A DNA stretch of 64,000 bases, taken from NCBI GenBank assembly GCA_016234485.1, contig JACRBL010000054.1, positions 1-64,000 on the forward strand, in the 5' to 3' direction. Each line of letters begins with the position of its first letter. Positions within the stretch are counted from its first letter, which is position 1. Shown here piece after piece: positions 52,912-63,370 of the stretch. The position numbers were made by a program, and so were the translations under genes. The notes below the pieces were generated by a model. The model searched no databases. It saw only the letters and a list, made by a program, of their open reading frames with translations, and was not told where the DNA came from. This DNA is from Chloroflexota bacterium (lineage in GTDB: Bacteria; Chloroflexota; Anaerolineae; Anaerolineales; Villigracilaceae).

Positions 52912-54243
52912 TCACCACCCAAACCCAAATATCAAATCGTTCACATTCGTCCCGCTCGCGCCAGGTTTTAACAAATCACCCAGCGCGTGGAAGTAGGAAT
53001 ACGAATCGTTCTCGTCTAAAAAAGATTCGGGGGGGAGTCCCAGGTCGAGGCCGCGCTGCAGCGTATCTCCCGTCGCAACCGCGCCCGCCGCGTCGGTGGA
53101 GCCGTCTTCGCCGTCGGTGGCGAGGGAGATGATCATGAGGTCGCGCGCGCCCGCCAGTTCACGCACCGAAGCGAGCGCCAGTTCCTGGTTGCGTCCGCCA
53201 CGGCCGTGCCCGCGTAACGTCACGGTGGTTTCGCCGCCCGCGATCAGGCAAAATGGACGCGGCGCCGCGCACGTCTTCAGGATGCGACTCAGCTCGCGCC
53301 CGACCTCACGCGCCTCGCCCAGCCAATCGTCTCCCAACATCACCACATGAATTCCCTCGCTTCGCGCCTGACGTTGAGCGGACTCAGCCGCCCGCGCGTT
53401 ATTCCCCACGATGACGTTTTGAACGCGCTCGAAGAGAGGGTCATCGGGCTTCGGCGTTTCGGGGATCGTTTTCAGCGCATGCACAATCGAAGCGGGGACT
53501 TTTTTCAGCAGGTCATATTTTTCCAACACGGATAACGCATCTCCGCGCGTGGACGGGTCGGGGGCAGTGATTCCCGACGCGATGGCTTCGAGCGGGTTGC
53601 CCACCACGTCCGAGAGAATCAAACTGACGACGCGCGCAGGCCAAGCGAACCGCGCCAACCCTCCGCCCTTGAGTTGATCGAGATGACGGCGCAGGGTGTT
53701 GATCTCGTCCACGCGCGCGCCGCAAGCAAGGAGGGCGGAAGTGAGCGCGCGCAGATCGCCGAGGGAGATGCCCGCGTGCGGGAGGGTCATCAGCGCGGAG
53801 CCGCCGCCAGAGATGAGACAGAGGAGCAGGTCGTCTGCGCGCAGATCGCTCGCGAGGGCGAAAGCCTTTTCTCCCGCGTGCAGGCTGTTCTCGTCGGGGA
53901 CGGGATGCCCGCCAGGCTGGAGGTCGAATCCGCTCGGGGGTTGGACGGGAGTCGCTTTTGGAATGAGCAGGCCACTGGTCGCGTGAAACGGGAGAAGGCC
54001 GCCCAAAGGTTGAGACATCGCCGCGCACGCCTTCCCCAGCCCGAGGACGCGGATCCGTTCGATGTCCCCCAAAAAATATTCGCGTTGATTGACCATGATG
54101 GAATTTTTTTCGCGGCGAATAAATTGACTCACCGCCGCGCCTGGCTCCACAGCCTGAATCGCGGCGGCCAGAATGCGTCGAACGGATTCGCCGCGCGGGT
54201 GATGAGAGAGGGTATGGGTGGAAAACGATTCGGGGCGGGGCAT
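52912..54243 (-). CDS. Glycerate kinase (MOFRL family)
   Basis: ATP-dependent glycerate 2-kinase of 443 residues from the ATG at 54243; the reading frame continues upstream into the recQ gene on the other strand and is not coding there. Motifs: LGLGKACAAMSQ near 65, GGHPVPDENSLHAGEKA, LISGGGSALMTLP, LRRHLDQLKGGGLA, LSDVVGNPLEAIASGITAPD, and the MOFRL part GGETTVTLRGHGRGGRNQELAL and ATDGEDGSTDAAGAVA. Produces 2-phosphoglycerate. Divergent from recQ, sharing a 72-nt region. Confidence 0.93.
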   Translation of the reverse strand: MPRPESFSTHTLSHHPRGESVRRILAAAIQAVEPGAAVSQFIRREKNSIMVNQREYFLGDIERIRVLGLGKACAAMSQPLGGLLPFHATSGLLIPKATPVQPPSGFDLQPGGHPVPDENSLHAGEKAFALASDLRADDLLLCLISGGGSALMTLPHAGISLGDLRALTSALLACGARVDEINTLRRHLDQLKGGGLARFAWPARVVSLILSDVVGNPLEAIASGITAPDPSTRGDALSVLEKYDLLKKVPASIVHALKTIPETPKPDDPLFERVQNVIVGNNARAAESAQRQARSEGIHVVMLGDDWLGEAREVGRELSRILKTCAAPRPFCLIAGGETTVTLRGHGRGGRNQELALASVRELAGARDLMIISLATDGEDGSTDAAGAVATGDTLQRGLDLGLPPESFLDENDSYSYFHALGDLLKPGASGTNVNDLIFGFGW

Positions 54244-54280
54244 GGCGATGGAATAATACTGCATAATAAATTTTGCAGTA

Positions 54281-54286
54281 TATAAT
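54281..54286 (+). promoter_or_regulatory. -10 box TATAAT of recQ
   Basis: TATAAT lies 29 nt before the recQ ATG. The palindrome actgcataataaattttgcagt (54258-54279) just upstream straddles the divergent promoters of recQ and glycerate kinase and may be an operator. Confidence 0.5.
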
Positions 54287-54315
54287 GTGGCCACCCTTGC
54301 CCATCGGGAAAACAC

Positions 54316-56478
<2,163 letters not shown>

Positions 56479-56536
56479 ACTCCACGCACGCTACAAAACC
56501 AAAGGCCTACGGTAAAATCCAGCCAAGGAGTCCCCC

Positions 56537-57160
56537 ATGCCCCCATCCGACTTATTCAGCGCCCAACCATCCAGCCATGCCACGCTCGAAGACCTGTTCG
56601 CCGAGATGCGGCAGATGAAGGACGATCCCCTCGCCAACGCGGGGACGAACGTCGTCATCAGCCGCGGCAATCCGCAGGCCAAGTTGCTCATCGTCGGCGA
56701 AGCGCCAGGGCCAGAGGAAAACGTCAAGGGCAAGCCGTTCGTTGGCCGCGCGGGACAACTGCTCGATAAGATTCTCGAAGCCGCGGAGTTCAACCCCGAA
56801 ACGGATGTGTTCATCACCAACTCGGTCTTCCGCCTGCCGCCAGGAGATGACGGCAAATCGTTCCGCAAGCCGACCGACAAGGAGATCGAATATTACCGTC
56901 CGTACGTGCTGGAGATCATCCGCCTGGTGGACCCACGCATCATATTGCTGACGGGCAACGTGGCTTGCCAATCCATCCTCGGCAAAACGGGCATCACCTC
57001 CCTGCATGGACAGTGGTCGCAGATGCAGGGACGCTGGGTGATGCCGATCTATCATCCATCCTACCTGTTGCGGAATCCATCTCGCGAGCCTGGCTCGCCC
57101 AAAGCGCAGATGTGGGATGACATCCGCGAAGTGCGGAAGAAATTTGACGAGTTGAGTTAA
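56537..57160 (+). CDS. Uracil-DNA glycosylase, family 4-like, without FeS cysteines
   Basis: 207 residues. Motif A GEAPGPEENVKGKPFVGRAGQLLDKIL and the motif B segment HPSYLLRNPS match family 4 (UdgA-type) glycosylases that remove uracil from DNA. NSVFRLPPGDDGKSFRKPT is also in place. The family holds a 4Fe-4S cluster on four Cys, but this protein has one Cys only (in GNVACQSIL), so the cluster must be missing. AAGGAG before the ATG; 58 nt after recQ, possibly cotranscribed as a repair pair. Confidence 0.88.
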   Translation: MPPSDLFSAQPSSHATLEDLFAEMRQMKDDPLANAGTNVVISRGNPQAKLLIVGEAPGPEENVKGKPFVGRAGQLLDKILEAAEFNPETDVFITNSVFRLPPGDDGKSFRKPTDKEIEYYRPYVLEIIRLVDPRIILLTGNVACQSILGKTGITSLHGQWSQMQGRWVMPIYHPSYLLRNPSREPGSPKAQMWDDIREVRKKFDELS

Positions 57161-57183
57161 ACGTCGGAGACGTTCGACTCCGC

Positions 57184-57231
57184 AAAACCATCCATCGCCG
57201 TTTGAATGGGCGATGGATGGTTTTCATTTTT
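57184..57231. terminator. Bidirectional terminator
   Basis: aaaaccatccatcgcc pairs with ggcgatggatggtttt, 16 bp, loop gtttgaat, then TCATTTTTC. Between convergent genes. Confidence 0.92.
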
Positions 57232-58046
57232 CAGGAAAGTTCGATCACGTGCGCGGGATATTCTTCGACAAGCGTGAGACCAGCCTTGCGCGCCGCCGCA
57301 GATGACGCAACGTTACGCGACCAGCAATCCCAACCTACGCGGGTGTAGCCGCGCCTGTGTGCCTCTGCCAGAAAATGCCACGTGGACAGAGTCGCGACAC
57401 CCTTGCGCTGATGTTTCTCCGCGGTGGCGATGCCGATTTCGCAACGCGTCCCCACGTTGTACTCGGACATGCACCAGCCCGCGACTTCATTCGAGTGAAC
57501 GGGGATTAGACCAAAACTGCGCTCGAGAAATTCATCCACCGAACTGCGCTCGGAACACATCTCTTCGCGAATCTCATCGAGACCTTCCACATCGCTGGAC
57601 ATAAACTCGGGCGTGATGAGTTGCATCGAAAACCCATCGGGCAAATGTAGTTCGGGTTTGGGAGAGAAATCCGTTATTTCGTAATATTGCCGGGCGCCGT
57701 GATATTGCTTGCAATGCGCGAACAACGTGGAAAGCGCGTCGTCCCAGCCCGCGCCAGAAGCGCAGACCAGATACGCATCATTGCCGCGGGCGCGATGCGC
57801 GGGGATTAAATCGTCCGCAAAACAGCGCGCCATCTCGGCCAGAAAATCAGCCAGCGACGCGTCGCCCGCGCACAACACGCGGCTGTTGCAGACGATCACG
57901 CCCGCGCGCGGAGCGGACGCGTTGTCCACGAAAAGGCGCGCGGTGAGATTGTCTTCAAATAGCGCGGACACCAACGCGTGAGAGCGTTCCAGTTCGCGGA
58001 ACAGGGGACGGGCAAATTGAGATTGGGGAGGAAAAATTTCAGGCAT
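57231..58046 (-). CDS. GNAT family acetyltransferase
   Basis: 271 residues. The C-terminal half is a GNAT fold: GWCMSEYNVGTRCEIGIAT, then EKHQRKGVATLSTWHFL with the acetyl-CoA loop (Q/R-x-x-G-x-A), and GWDCWSRNVASSAAARKAGLTL. The N-terminal half resembles the GNAT_acetyltr_2 type. Substrate unknown. It is convergent with the glycosylase gene and 29 nt downstream of the nucleotidyltransferase gene on its own strand's other side. Confidence 0.85.
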   Translation of the reverse strand: MPEIFPPQSQFARPLFRELERSHALVSALFEDNLTARLFVDNASAPRAGVIVCNSRVLCAGDASLADFLAEMARCFADDLIPAHRARGNDAYLVCASGAGWDDALSTLFAHCKQYHGARQYYEITDFSPKPELHLPDGFSMQLITPEFMSSDVEGLDEIREEMCSERSSVDEFLERSFGLIPVHSNEVAGWCMSEYNVGTRCEIGIATAEKHQRKGVATLSTWHFLAEAHRRGYTRVGWDCWSRNVASSAAARKAGLTLVEEYPAHVIELS

Positions 58047-58075
58047 TGTGAAACCCTACCGTTGGGTTTGAAAAT

Positions 58076-58771
58076 TTAACCTTTGCTCCACTCCCTCGGC
58101 GCGGGTTGGAGCAAGCCATACGCGCGGAAGCCATCCTGAATCATCGCGTCCACCGCGGACTGTAATTCGTACTCGCCGCGCGGGGAGGGTTGAATCTGCG
58201 CGAGATACTTCCAAATTTCAGGCGGAAGGATGAACAGGATCGACGCGGCATACGGACTTAAAATCTCCTCTCGCTTCGGTTTTTCGACGATGCGGCGGAT
58301 GCGCCAATCCTGATCCACCTCCACACTGGAGCGGACGGACAATTCCTCGATGGGGCATTCCTTCAAACTCATGGCAATGTCCGCGCCGTGCGTCGCGTAC
58401 GTCTGCGCCAGCTCGACCAGCACGTTCTCGTCCAAAATGTAATCGGTCGCGACCACCATCACAGACTCGTCGCGTCTCCACTCTTTTGGCACAGACATTA
58501 ACGCATCGCCGTTGCCGCGCAGTTCGTTTTGATGCGCGAAGGTCGCGGAGAGATTCCATTTTGAACCATCGCCGACAAAATCAAATATTTGCTCGTCCAG
58601 ATGATTCGTCACGATGCAGACGCGCCTCACCCCCGCCTTCGCGACCGCGCGCAAGACGTAATCCAGCGTGGCGCGTCCATCCACTTCCAACAGCGGCTTG
58701 GGCGTGACGTCGGTGTAGGGCCGCTGACGTTTGCCGCGTCCCGCCGCGAGCAGGATGGCGGAGGAAACCAT
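58076..58771 (-). CDS. Sugar-phosphate nucleotidyltransferase
   Basis: 231 residues. The N-terminal LLAAGRGKRQRPYTDVTPKPLLEV is the activated-sugar (NTP transferase) signature, with VATDYILDENVL and YAASILFILPPEIWKYL later. Likely makes NDP-sugars from a sugar phosphate. It follows the ROK kinase gene by three bases, so kinase and nucleotidyltransferase act in sequence on the same sugar; that is inferred from the context. The bacterial-specific C-terminal beta-helix is missing. Confidence 0.9.
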   Translation of the reverse strand: MVSSAILLAAGRGKRQRPYTDVTPKPLLEVDGRATLDYVLRAVAKAGVRRVCIVTNHLDEQIFDFVGDGSKWNLSATFAHQNELRGNGDALMSVPKEWRRDESVMVVATDYILDENVLVELAQTYATHGADIAMSLKECPIEELSVRSSVEVDQDWRIRRIVEKPKREEILSPYAASILFILPPEIWKYLAQIQPSPRGEYELQSAVDAMIQDGFRAYGLLQPAPREWSKG

Positions 58772-58774
58772 GCC

Positions 58775-59659
58775 CTACCCCATCGCCAGCGCGATCGCGC
58801 CCAACACACCCGCCCGATTTCCCAACGCGGGCGGGACAATGTACTCGTCAATGCGGTTGAGAATCATTTCGTGCGAAATGTAACCGCTCAACAATTCCTG
58901 CGTCTTTTGGCGCACCCACGGAAACATGAACCTTTTTTGCATCACGCCGCCGCCGATGATGATACGCTTCGGCGCAAGCGACAGGATGTAGTTGACCAGC
59001 GCCTGCGCGATGTAGCCCGCTTCCAGATCCCAGTAGGGATGCTCGTCGGGCAGGGTTTCGCCGCGCTGACCGAAACGCGCTTCCAACGCGGGACCCGCGG
59101 CGAGGCCCTCGAAGCAATCTCCGTGGTAGGGACAGGCCCCCCGAAACGGATCCCGCTGCGGGTCACGCGCGAGGCGGATGTGTCCCATCTCGAGGCTGGT
59201 CAGCCCGTGGAGCGGTTTGCCGTCCACGATGTAACCGCCGCCGATGCCCGTCCCGATGGTGAGGTAGAGCGAGTGTGAATCGTTTTTGCTCGCGCCCCAT
59301 TTGGCTTCGCCGAGGCCCGCCACGACCACGTCCATTTCAACCGAGATCGGCAGAGGAAGTTTTGCGCGCAACATGCCGAGCAGGTTGGCGTTGCCCCAAT
59401 GCGGTTTGGGCGTGGTGGTGATGAAACCGTAGGTCGGCGAGGACGGGTCAACATCGAACGGGCCGAACGAGCCGAGGCCGATGGCTTGCAGTTGCTCCGC
59501 GTGTGGCAGGAAAAACTCGATCACCTGCGCGACGGTTTCGGCGGGCGTGGTGGTGGCGAAGCGCGCTTCGGCGATGATGTTTTCGGGGCCATCGCCCACC
59601 GCGCAATTAAATTTCGTCCCGCCGCCTTCGATGCCGCCAAAGAGTTGAGATGAAGACAT
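58775..59659 (-). CDS. ROK family sugar kinase (fructokinase-like)
   Basis: 294 residues. FGGIEGGGTKFNCAVG (ATP loop), GLGSFGPFDVDP, TIGTGIGGGYIVDGK, and the zinc motif in GHIRLARD followed by CPYHGDCFEGLAAGPA, as in ROK fructokinases. Phosphorylates a hexose with ATP. AAGGATC before the ATG. It sits upstream of the nucleotidyltransferase gene with three bases between. The GCAATGAC repeat (copy 3) lies 18 nt upstream. Confidence 0.92.
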   Translation of the reverse strand: MSSSQLFGGIEGGGTKFNCAVGDGPENIIAEARFATTTPAETVAQVIEFFLPHAEQLQAIGLGSFGPFDVDPSSPTYGFITTTPKPHWGNANLLGMLRAKLPLPISVEMDVVVAGLGEAKWGASKNDSHSLYLTIGTGIGGGYIVDGKPLHGLTSLEMGHIRLARDPQRDPFRGACPYHGDCFEGLAAGPALEARFGQRGETLPDEHPYWDLEAGYIAQALVNYILSLAPKRIIIGGGVMQKRFMFPWVRQKTQELLSGYISHEMILNRIDEYIVPPALGNRAGVLGAIALAMG

Positions 59660-59676
59660 AGTGTGATCCTTTGATT

Positions 59677-59754
59677 GTCATTGCGAGGGCGTTAGCCCGA
59701 AGCAATCTCCTCACGCATGGGGGATTGCTTCGTCGCTACGCTCCTCGCAATGAC
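59677..59754. repeat. GCAATGAC palindromic repeat, copy 3
   Basis: 78 nt: GTCATTGCGAG at one end, CTCGCAATGAC at the other (11-bp perfect inverted ends), and inner arms gaagcaatctcc / ggggattgcttcg. It ends three bases before the stop triplet of the GIY-YIG gene. Confidence 0.93.
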
Positions 59755-59757
59755 AGA

Positions 59758-60054
59758 CTATGGGTAGTATGTTTCAAGCAAGTCGTTCCATTTTGGATTC
59801 ATGCTGCTTATCAAATCAATTTTCTTCTGACGCGAGCCACCTTTGATTTGTTTTTCACGTGCAATAGCTGCTCTCACATCTGTTCCTGATCCGAAATAAA
59901 CAAGTTTCGTCACATTATATTTCTTCGTAAACGCTCCACCTTTACCTGACCTGTGCTCCATTACTATCCGATACAAATTATTCGTCACGCCAGTATAAAG
60001 AACCGTATTGTGAGCGTTCGACATGATGTAGATAAAGTATTGGCGCTCTGTCAT
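59758..60054 (-). CDS. GIY-YIG nuclease family protein
   Basis: 98 residues, single-domain GIY-YIG endonuclease of the YhbQ/UPF0213 type. YFIYIMSN is the GIY part and VLYTGVTNNLYRIVMEHR the YIG-Arg part with its Arg and His; the Glu lies in AREKQIKGG, and KKIDLISSMNP follows. A standard length and intact catalytic residues suggest an active enzyme. AAGGTG lies before the ATG. It is bracketed by two GCAATGAC repeats: one ends three bases beyond its stop, the other begins 15 bases upstream of its start. Confidence 0.9.
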   Translation of the reverse strand: MTERQYFIYIMSNAHNTVLYTGVTNNLYRIVMEHRSGKGGAFTKKYNVTKLVYFGSGTDVRAAIAREKQIKGGSRQKKIDLISSMNPKWNDLLETYYP

Positions 60055-60068
60055 ATAACACCTTTTAT

Positions 60069-60156
60069 GTCACTGCGAGGAGCGTTCTTTGTGACGAAGC
60101 AGTCCCCTGTTGCGAGGAGATTGCTTCGTCGGGAAAAGCGCCCGCCTCGCAATGAC
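60069..60156. repeat. GCAATGAC palindromic repeat, copy 4
   Basis: 88 nt: starts gtcactgcgagg, ends cctcgcaatgac, inner arms gacgaagcagtccc / gagattgcttcgtc. Just upstream of the GIY-YIG gene, nine bases before the GH4 stop. Confidence 0.93.
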
Positions 60157-60164
60157 AAGTGAAT

Positions 60165-61559
60165 CTACACCCAAAACTGTGGCAAATACTCCTTGAACGT
60201 GACCAGGTAATCATCGAGAATATTCTTCGCCATTTGAATATCGGCGATCATCGGGTCGAGCAGGAGACATTGCAGGGCTTTCTCGCGCGAGCCTTCCACA
60301 GCCGCGTCAATGCCGAGTTGCGCCACGAAGAGTTCGCGACGACAGAGTTCGGCGATCGGCTCGGGCAACGCACCCACGTGGACGGGGTGGATCCCCGCGC
60401 CATCCACGAAGACGGGCGTCTCGACGGGCGCGCCAATCGGCAAATTGGCAATTTGCCCGACATTAGGGAGGTTGGCGGCCAGGTGATAATGATTGCCATC
60501 CCCCGCCACGTTCTCGATCATCTCCAGCGCGCCTTCCGAGTCTGTGCCGCGCAGGCTTTCGATGGTGAGATTGCCGCTCGCCATTTCGTTCAAACGGTCG
60601 AGGCTGAAATCGCGCAGGCTCGCCATCAAGTCCCAATCGTAGAGGCGGATGTTGTATTTTTCAGACGGCTTCGTAATCGGGTCGCTGACCCACGGCAGGT
60701 ACTCGCACAGGTGCGTGTCGCCAGGTACGGGGAACAAACCAAACGCGTCAAACACGTCGCGAGTCAGAGGTTCAAATTTGCGGTCGAACGATGAGAAGCG
60801 TTCGCGGAAGAGCGGATAAAGATCGGCGCCCGTTCGCTTGTCACGGATGGAGAGGATCCACGAAAAATGATTCGTCCCCGCCGCGCGAATATCCACGAGC
60901 GGCAGGGTTTGATGCACCACCTGTTCCCGCATCGGATGCTCCAACACGTCGGCGTGCATGCCCGTGATACCCTCGGGAATTTCGATGCCGAGGTCACTGC
61001 CGAGGATCATCCCCACGAAACAATAGCCAATGTAAATTTGATGGCACAACCCGACCGCTTTGATCTTCGTATGGCGGTTGATCAAATCGCAGACGCGCAC
61101 CATCGGGTTGGTGAAGTTGATGAACCACGCCTCGGGGCAGGCCTGCTCCATGTCACGCGCGATCTCCAACACGGGCTTCACGTTGCGCGCGGCGTGCGCG
61201 AACCCGCCTGGGCCGCCGTTCTCGCCGTAGGGCTGGCGCAGTCCGTGCTTGATGGTCAGCTCGTAATCCTGCTTCCACAATTCTTCACGCGGACCGACTT
61301 CAATAGCCGAGACGACGAACTGCGCGCCCGCGAGCGCTTCCTTGTGATGCCTGTGCGCGCTGATGGTAAACCCCGCCTCCCACTCGACGTTGAGGCGGGT
61401 TGCCAGTCGCTGGACGATATCCAAACTTTGGGCGTTTCTGTCCACGAGGCGCAAAATGGAGCCGCGCAGTTTCTTGGAATTCATAATAGCCGAGAGCGTG
61501 TTCTCGCCAAACGAGGCGCTTCCCGCGCCGATGACGGTGATGGTGGTGGGGAGGGTCAT
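60165..61559 (-). CDS. GH4 family glycosidase (alpha-glucosidase/galactosidase type)
   Basis: NAD- and metal-dependent glycoside hydrolase, 464 residues. ITVIGAGSASFGENTL near 8-23 is the NAD fold, then FINFTNPMVRVCDL (substrate loop), GLCHQIYIGY (metal-binding Cys-His, usually CHS/CHG), GTNHFSWIL (second metal His) and PVFVDGAGIHPVHVGALPEPI. GH4 enzymes split alpha or beta glycosides by redox chemistry; specificity is not predictable here. A ROK kinase and a nucleotidyltransferase lie downstream beyond the repeat-GIY-YIG block. Confidence 0.92.
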   Translation of the reverse strand: MTLPTTITVIGAGSASFGENTLSAIMNSKKLRGSILRLVDRNAQSLDIVQRLATRLNVEWEAGFTISAHRHHKEALAGAQFVVSAIEVGPREELWKQDYELTIKHGLRQPYGENGGPGGFAHAARNVKPVLEIARDMEQACPEAWFINFTNPMVRVCDLINRHTKIKAVGLCHQIYIGYCFVGMILGSDLGIEIPEGITGMHADVLEHPMREQVVHQTLPLVDIRAAGTNHFSWILSIRDKRTGADLYPLFRERFSSFDRKFEPLTRDVFDAFGLFPVPGDTHLCEYLPWVSDPITKPSEKYNIRLYDWDLMASLRDFSLDRLNEMASGNLTIESLRGTDSEGALEMIENVAGDGNHYHLAANLPNVGQIANLPIGAPVETPVFVDGAGIHPVHVGALPEPIAELCRRELFVAQLGIDAAVEGSREKALQCLLLDPMIADIQMAKNILDDYLVTFKEYLPQFWV

Positions 61560-61654
61560 GTTTTAGGTTCCAAGCTTCAAGTTTCAGATTGCAAGCAACG
61601 TAATCTTACCCCCTCAAACCCGTCAATGCCAATGTTTGATTCAAACAACAATTT

Positions 61655-62587
61655 CTACGCTTCCCCCCTGGCCTTCTTTTCCTGCGGCAACAACGCGGCA
61701 TAAATAAAATCGTGCGTGGGCGTGGCGATGCCCAACGCGCGACCCAAGCGCGTCACGTAACCCGTCTGCGTTTCCAACTCGGAAGGACGTCCGTCCGTCA
61801 TATCTTTCTGCATCGAAGGGATCACGCCAGCCGCGGCCGCGTCAATGTTCGCCAGGATGCGCATCGCCACGTCCGCATCGAGCGGGATACCGCGAGCGCG
61901 GCCAAGCGCGGACGTCTCCTCCAGCGCGGCGGAGAGCATGGCGCGCGATTCGGCGATGGAACGATACCCACCGATCGGCTGGCGCGTCACCGATCCCACC
62001 CCGCTGACAGCCGCGATGAAAATAAACTTCTCCCACATCGTGACGTGGATATTCGCGGGAACTTCGACGCGCAGATCCGCGAACCGCGCGAACGCCGCCC
62101 GCAACGCTTCCACACGTGGACTTTGGGCGGAGTCCAGTTCCCCGAACGCGATACTCGGTGAGACGCCCACGTGACGGATGACTCCCGCCCCGCCAACGAA
62201 CGAGCTGATGCGACACAACCCGCCGATGACACGTTCACGCCCGAAGGCTTCCACGACCATATCCGTGCCTTCGATCCCGTTTCCCAACCACACCACAGAA
62301 GTCCGCGCGCCGACGAGCGGTTTCATTTGCAAAATGGCTTCGGGTAACTGCCAGCCCTTCACGGCCACCAGCACATAATCCACTTCGCCAATGGAGGCGG
62401 GATCGTCCGTGGCCTGCGCGGGATGAACCGTGAAATCGCCGTTGATGCTTTCCACGCGCAAGCCGCGCTCGCAAATCGCTTTCAGATGCTCACCCCGCGC
62501 AATAAACGTGACGTCATCGCCCGCCTGCGCGAGTTTTCCGCCAAAATATCCGCCCACGCCGCCTGTGCCGAAGACAACAAATTTCAT
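61655..62587 (-). CDS. panE: 2-dehydropantoate 2-reductase family
   Basis: 310 residues. FGTGGVGGYFGGKLAQAG (7-24) binds NADP; VKGWQLPEAI supplies the catalytic Lys region, and MWEKFIFIAAVSG with PSELETQTGYVTRLGRALGIATP is the C-terminal catalytic domain. Reduces ketopantoate in pantothenate synthesis, though many paralogues act on other substrates; no panB/panC are nearby. AAGGA before the ATG. GCAATGAC repeat copy 5 is 52 nt upstream. Confidence 0.88.
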   Translation of the reverse strand: MKFVVFGTGGVGGYFGGKLAQAGDDVTFIARGEHLKAICERGLRVESINGDFTVHPAQATDDPASIGEVDYVLVAVKGWQLPEAILQMKPLVGARTSVVWLGNGIEGTDMVVEAFGRERVIGGLCRISSFVGGAGVIRHVGVSPSIAFGELDSAQSPRVEALRAAFARFADLRVEVPANIHVTMWEKFIFIAAVSGVGSVTRQPIGGYRSIAESRAMLSAALEETSALGRARGIPLDADVAMRILANIDAAAAGVIPSMQKDMTDGRPSELETQTGYVTRLGRALGIATPTHDFIYAALLPQEKKARGEA

Positions 62588-62639
62588 TTCATCAATTCCT
62601 TTTTAAATCTTCTCTACCGCACAGATACAAGAGATTTTC

Positions 62640-62726
62640 GTCATTGCGAGGAGGGCGTTCTTCCCGACGAAGCAATCCCCATGACACGAGAGGAGATTGC
62701 TTCGGGAAGAACACCCTCGCAATGAC
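62640..62726. repeat. GCAATGAC palindromic repeat, copy 5
   Basis: 87 nt: gtcattgcgagg start, cctcgcaatgac end, inner arms ttcccgacgaagcaatcccc / ggagattgcttcgggaa. In the gap between panE and the isochorismatase-like gene terminator. Confidence 0.93.
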
Positions 62727-62750
62727 GGATGCACGGTAGCGTTTTTAAAT

Positions 62751-62785
62751 CAAAAAGACACGAAAGCGCTCACTTCGTGTCTTTT
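62751..62785 (-). terminator. Terminator of isochorismatase-like gene
   Basis: aaaagacacgaa pairs with ttcgtgtctttt, 12 bp, loop agcgctcac, with T/A runs on both sides. Confidence 0.88.
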
Positions 62786-62798
62786 ATGGGTTTCCTAT

Positions 62799-63365
62799 TT
62801 ACGAACTTTCCTTCTCCGAAGCCAGCAATGCAATCACCTGCTCCGAAGTCATCACCTGCCCATAGGATTTCAACGCCGCCAAAAACGCCTTGTGGACGTG
62901 TTCCGCGGGGATGACCGTCTCGCCAAATATCAGGTCGCGCGTGGCGCAGGCATCTTCCGCGACGATCACTTTGAAACCCAGGTCGCCCGCCGCGCGGGTC
63001 GTCGCATCCACGCACATGTGGGTCATCATCCCTGTGATGACCACGCGCTCGACGCCCCAACCTTTGAGCATTTCCAACAAATTCGTCTCGCGGAACGAGT
63101 TGGGATAATGCTTGTAGACGATCGGCTCGCCCTCAAAATGCGCCACCGCGTCGTGGATGTCCGATCCGCTATCGCCTTTGACGAAGAACGCCGCGTCGGG
63201 CTTGAGCGAAATATGCTGAATGTGGACGTGATGTCCATGATGCTCGCGGAAGCATTGCAACAGGCTGTAAGCCTTCTTCGCAGCCTCAAGCGGATTCACC
63301 AGCGGAAATTTGCCGTTGGGGAAATAATCGTTTTGAATGTCAATGAGGAGGAGGGCGGTGTTCAT
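62799..63365 (-). CDS. Isochorismatase-like cysteine hydrolase
   Basis: 188 residues from MNTALLLIDIQNDYF (63365), the usual start; the frame extends into the HEPN gene but without reason. Catalytic triad: D9 in LLIDIQNDYF, Lys in IVYKHYPNSF, Cys in GMMTHMCVDATTRAA. Nicotinamidase and related amidases belong here; substrate not determined. It starts five bases after the HEPN stop, so it may be cotranscribed with the HEPN/MNT pair. Confidence 0.9.
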   Translation of the reverse strand: MNTALLLIDIQNDYFPNGKFPLVNPLEAAKKAYSLLQCFREHHGHHVHIQHISLKPDAAFFVKGDSGSDIHDAVAHFEGEPIVYKHYPNSFRETNLLEMLKGWGVERVVITGMMTHMCVDATTRAAGDLGFKVIVAEDACATRDLIFGETVIPAEHVHKAFLAALKSYGQVMTSEQVIALLASEKESS

Positions 63366-63370
63366 AGATT

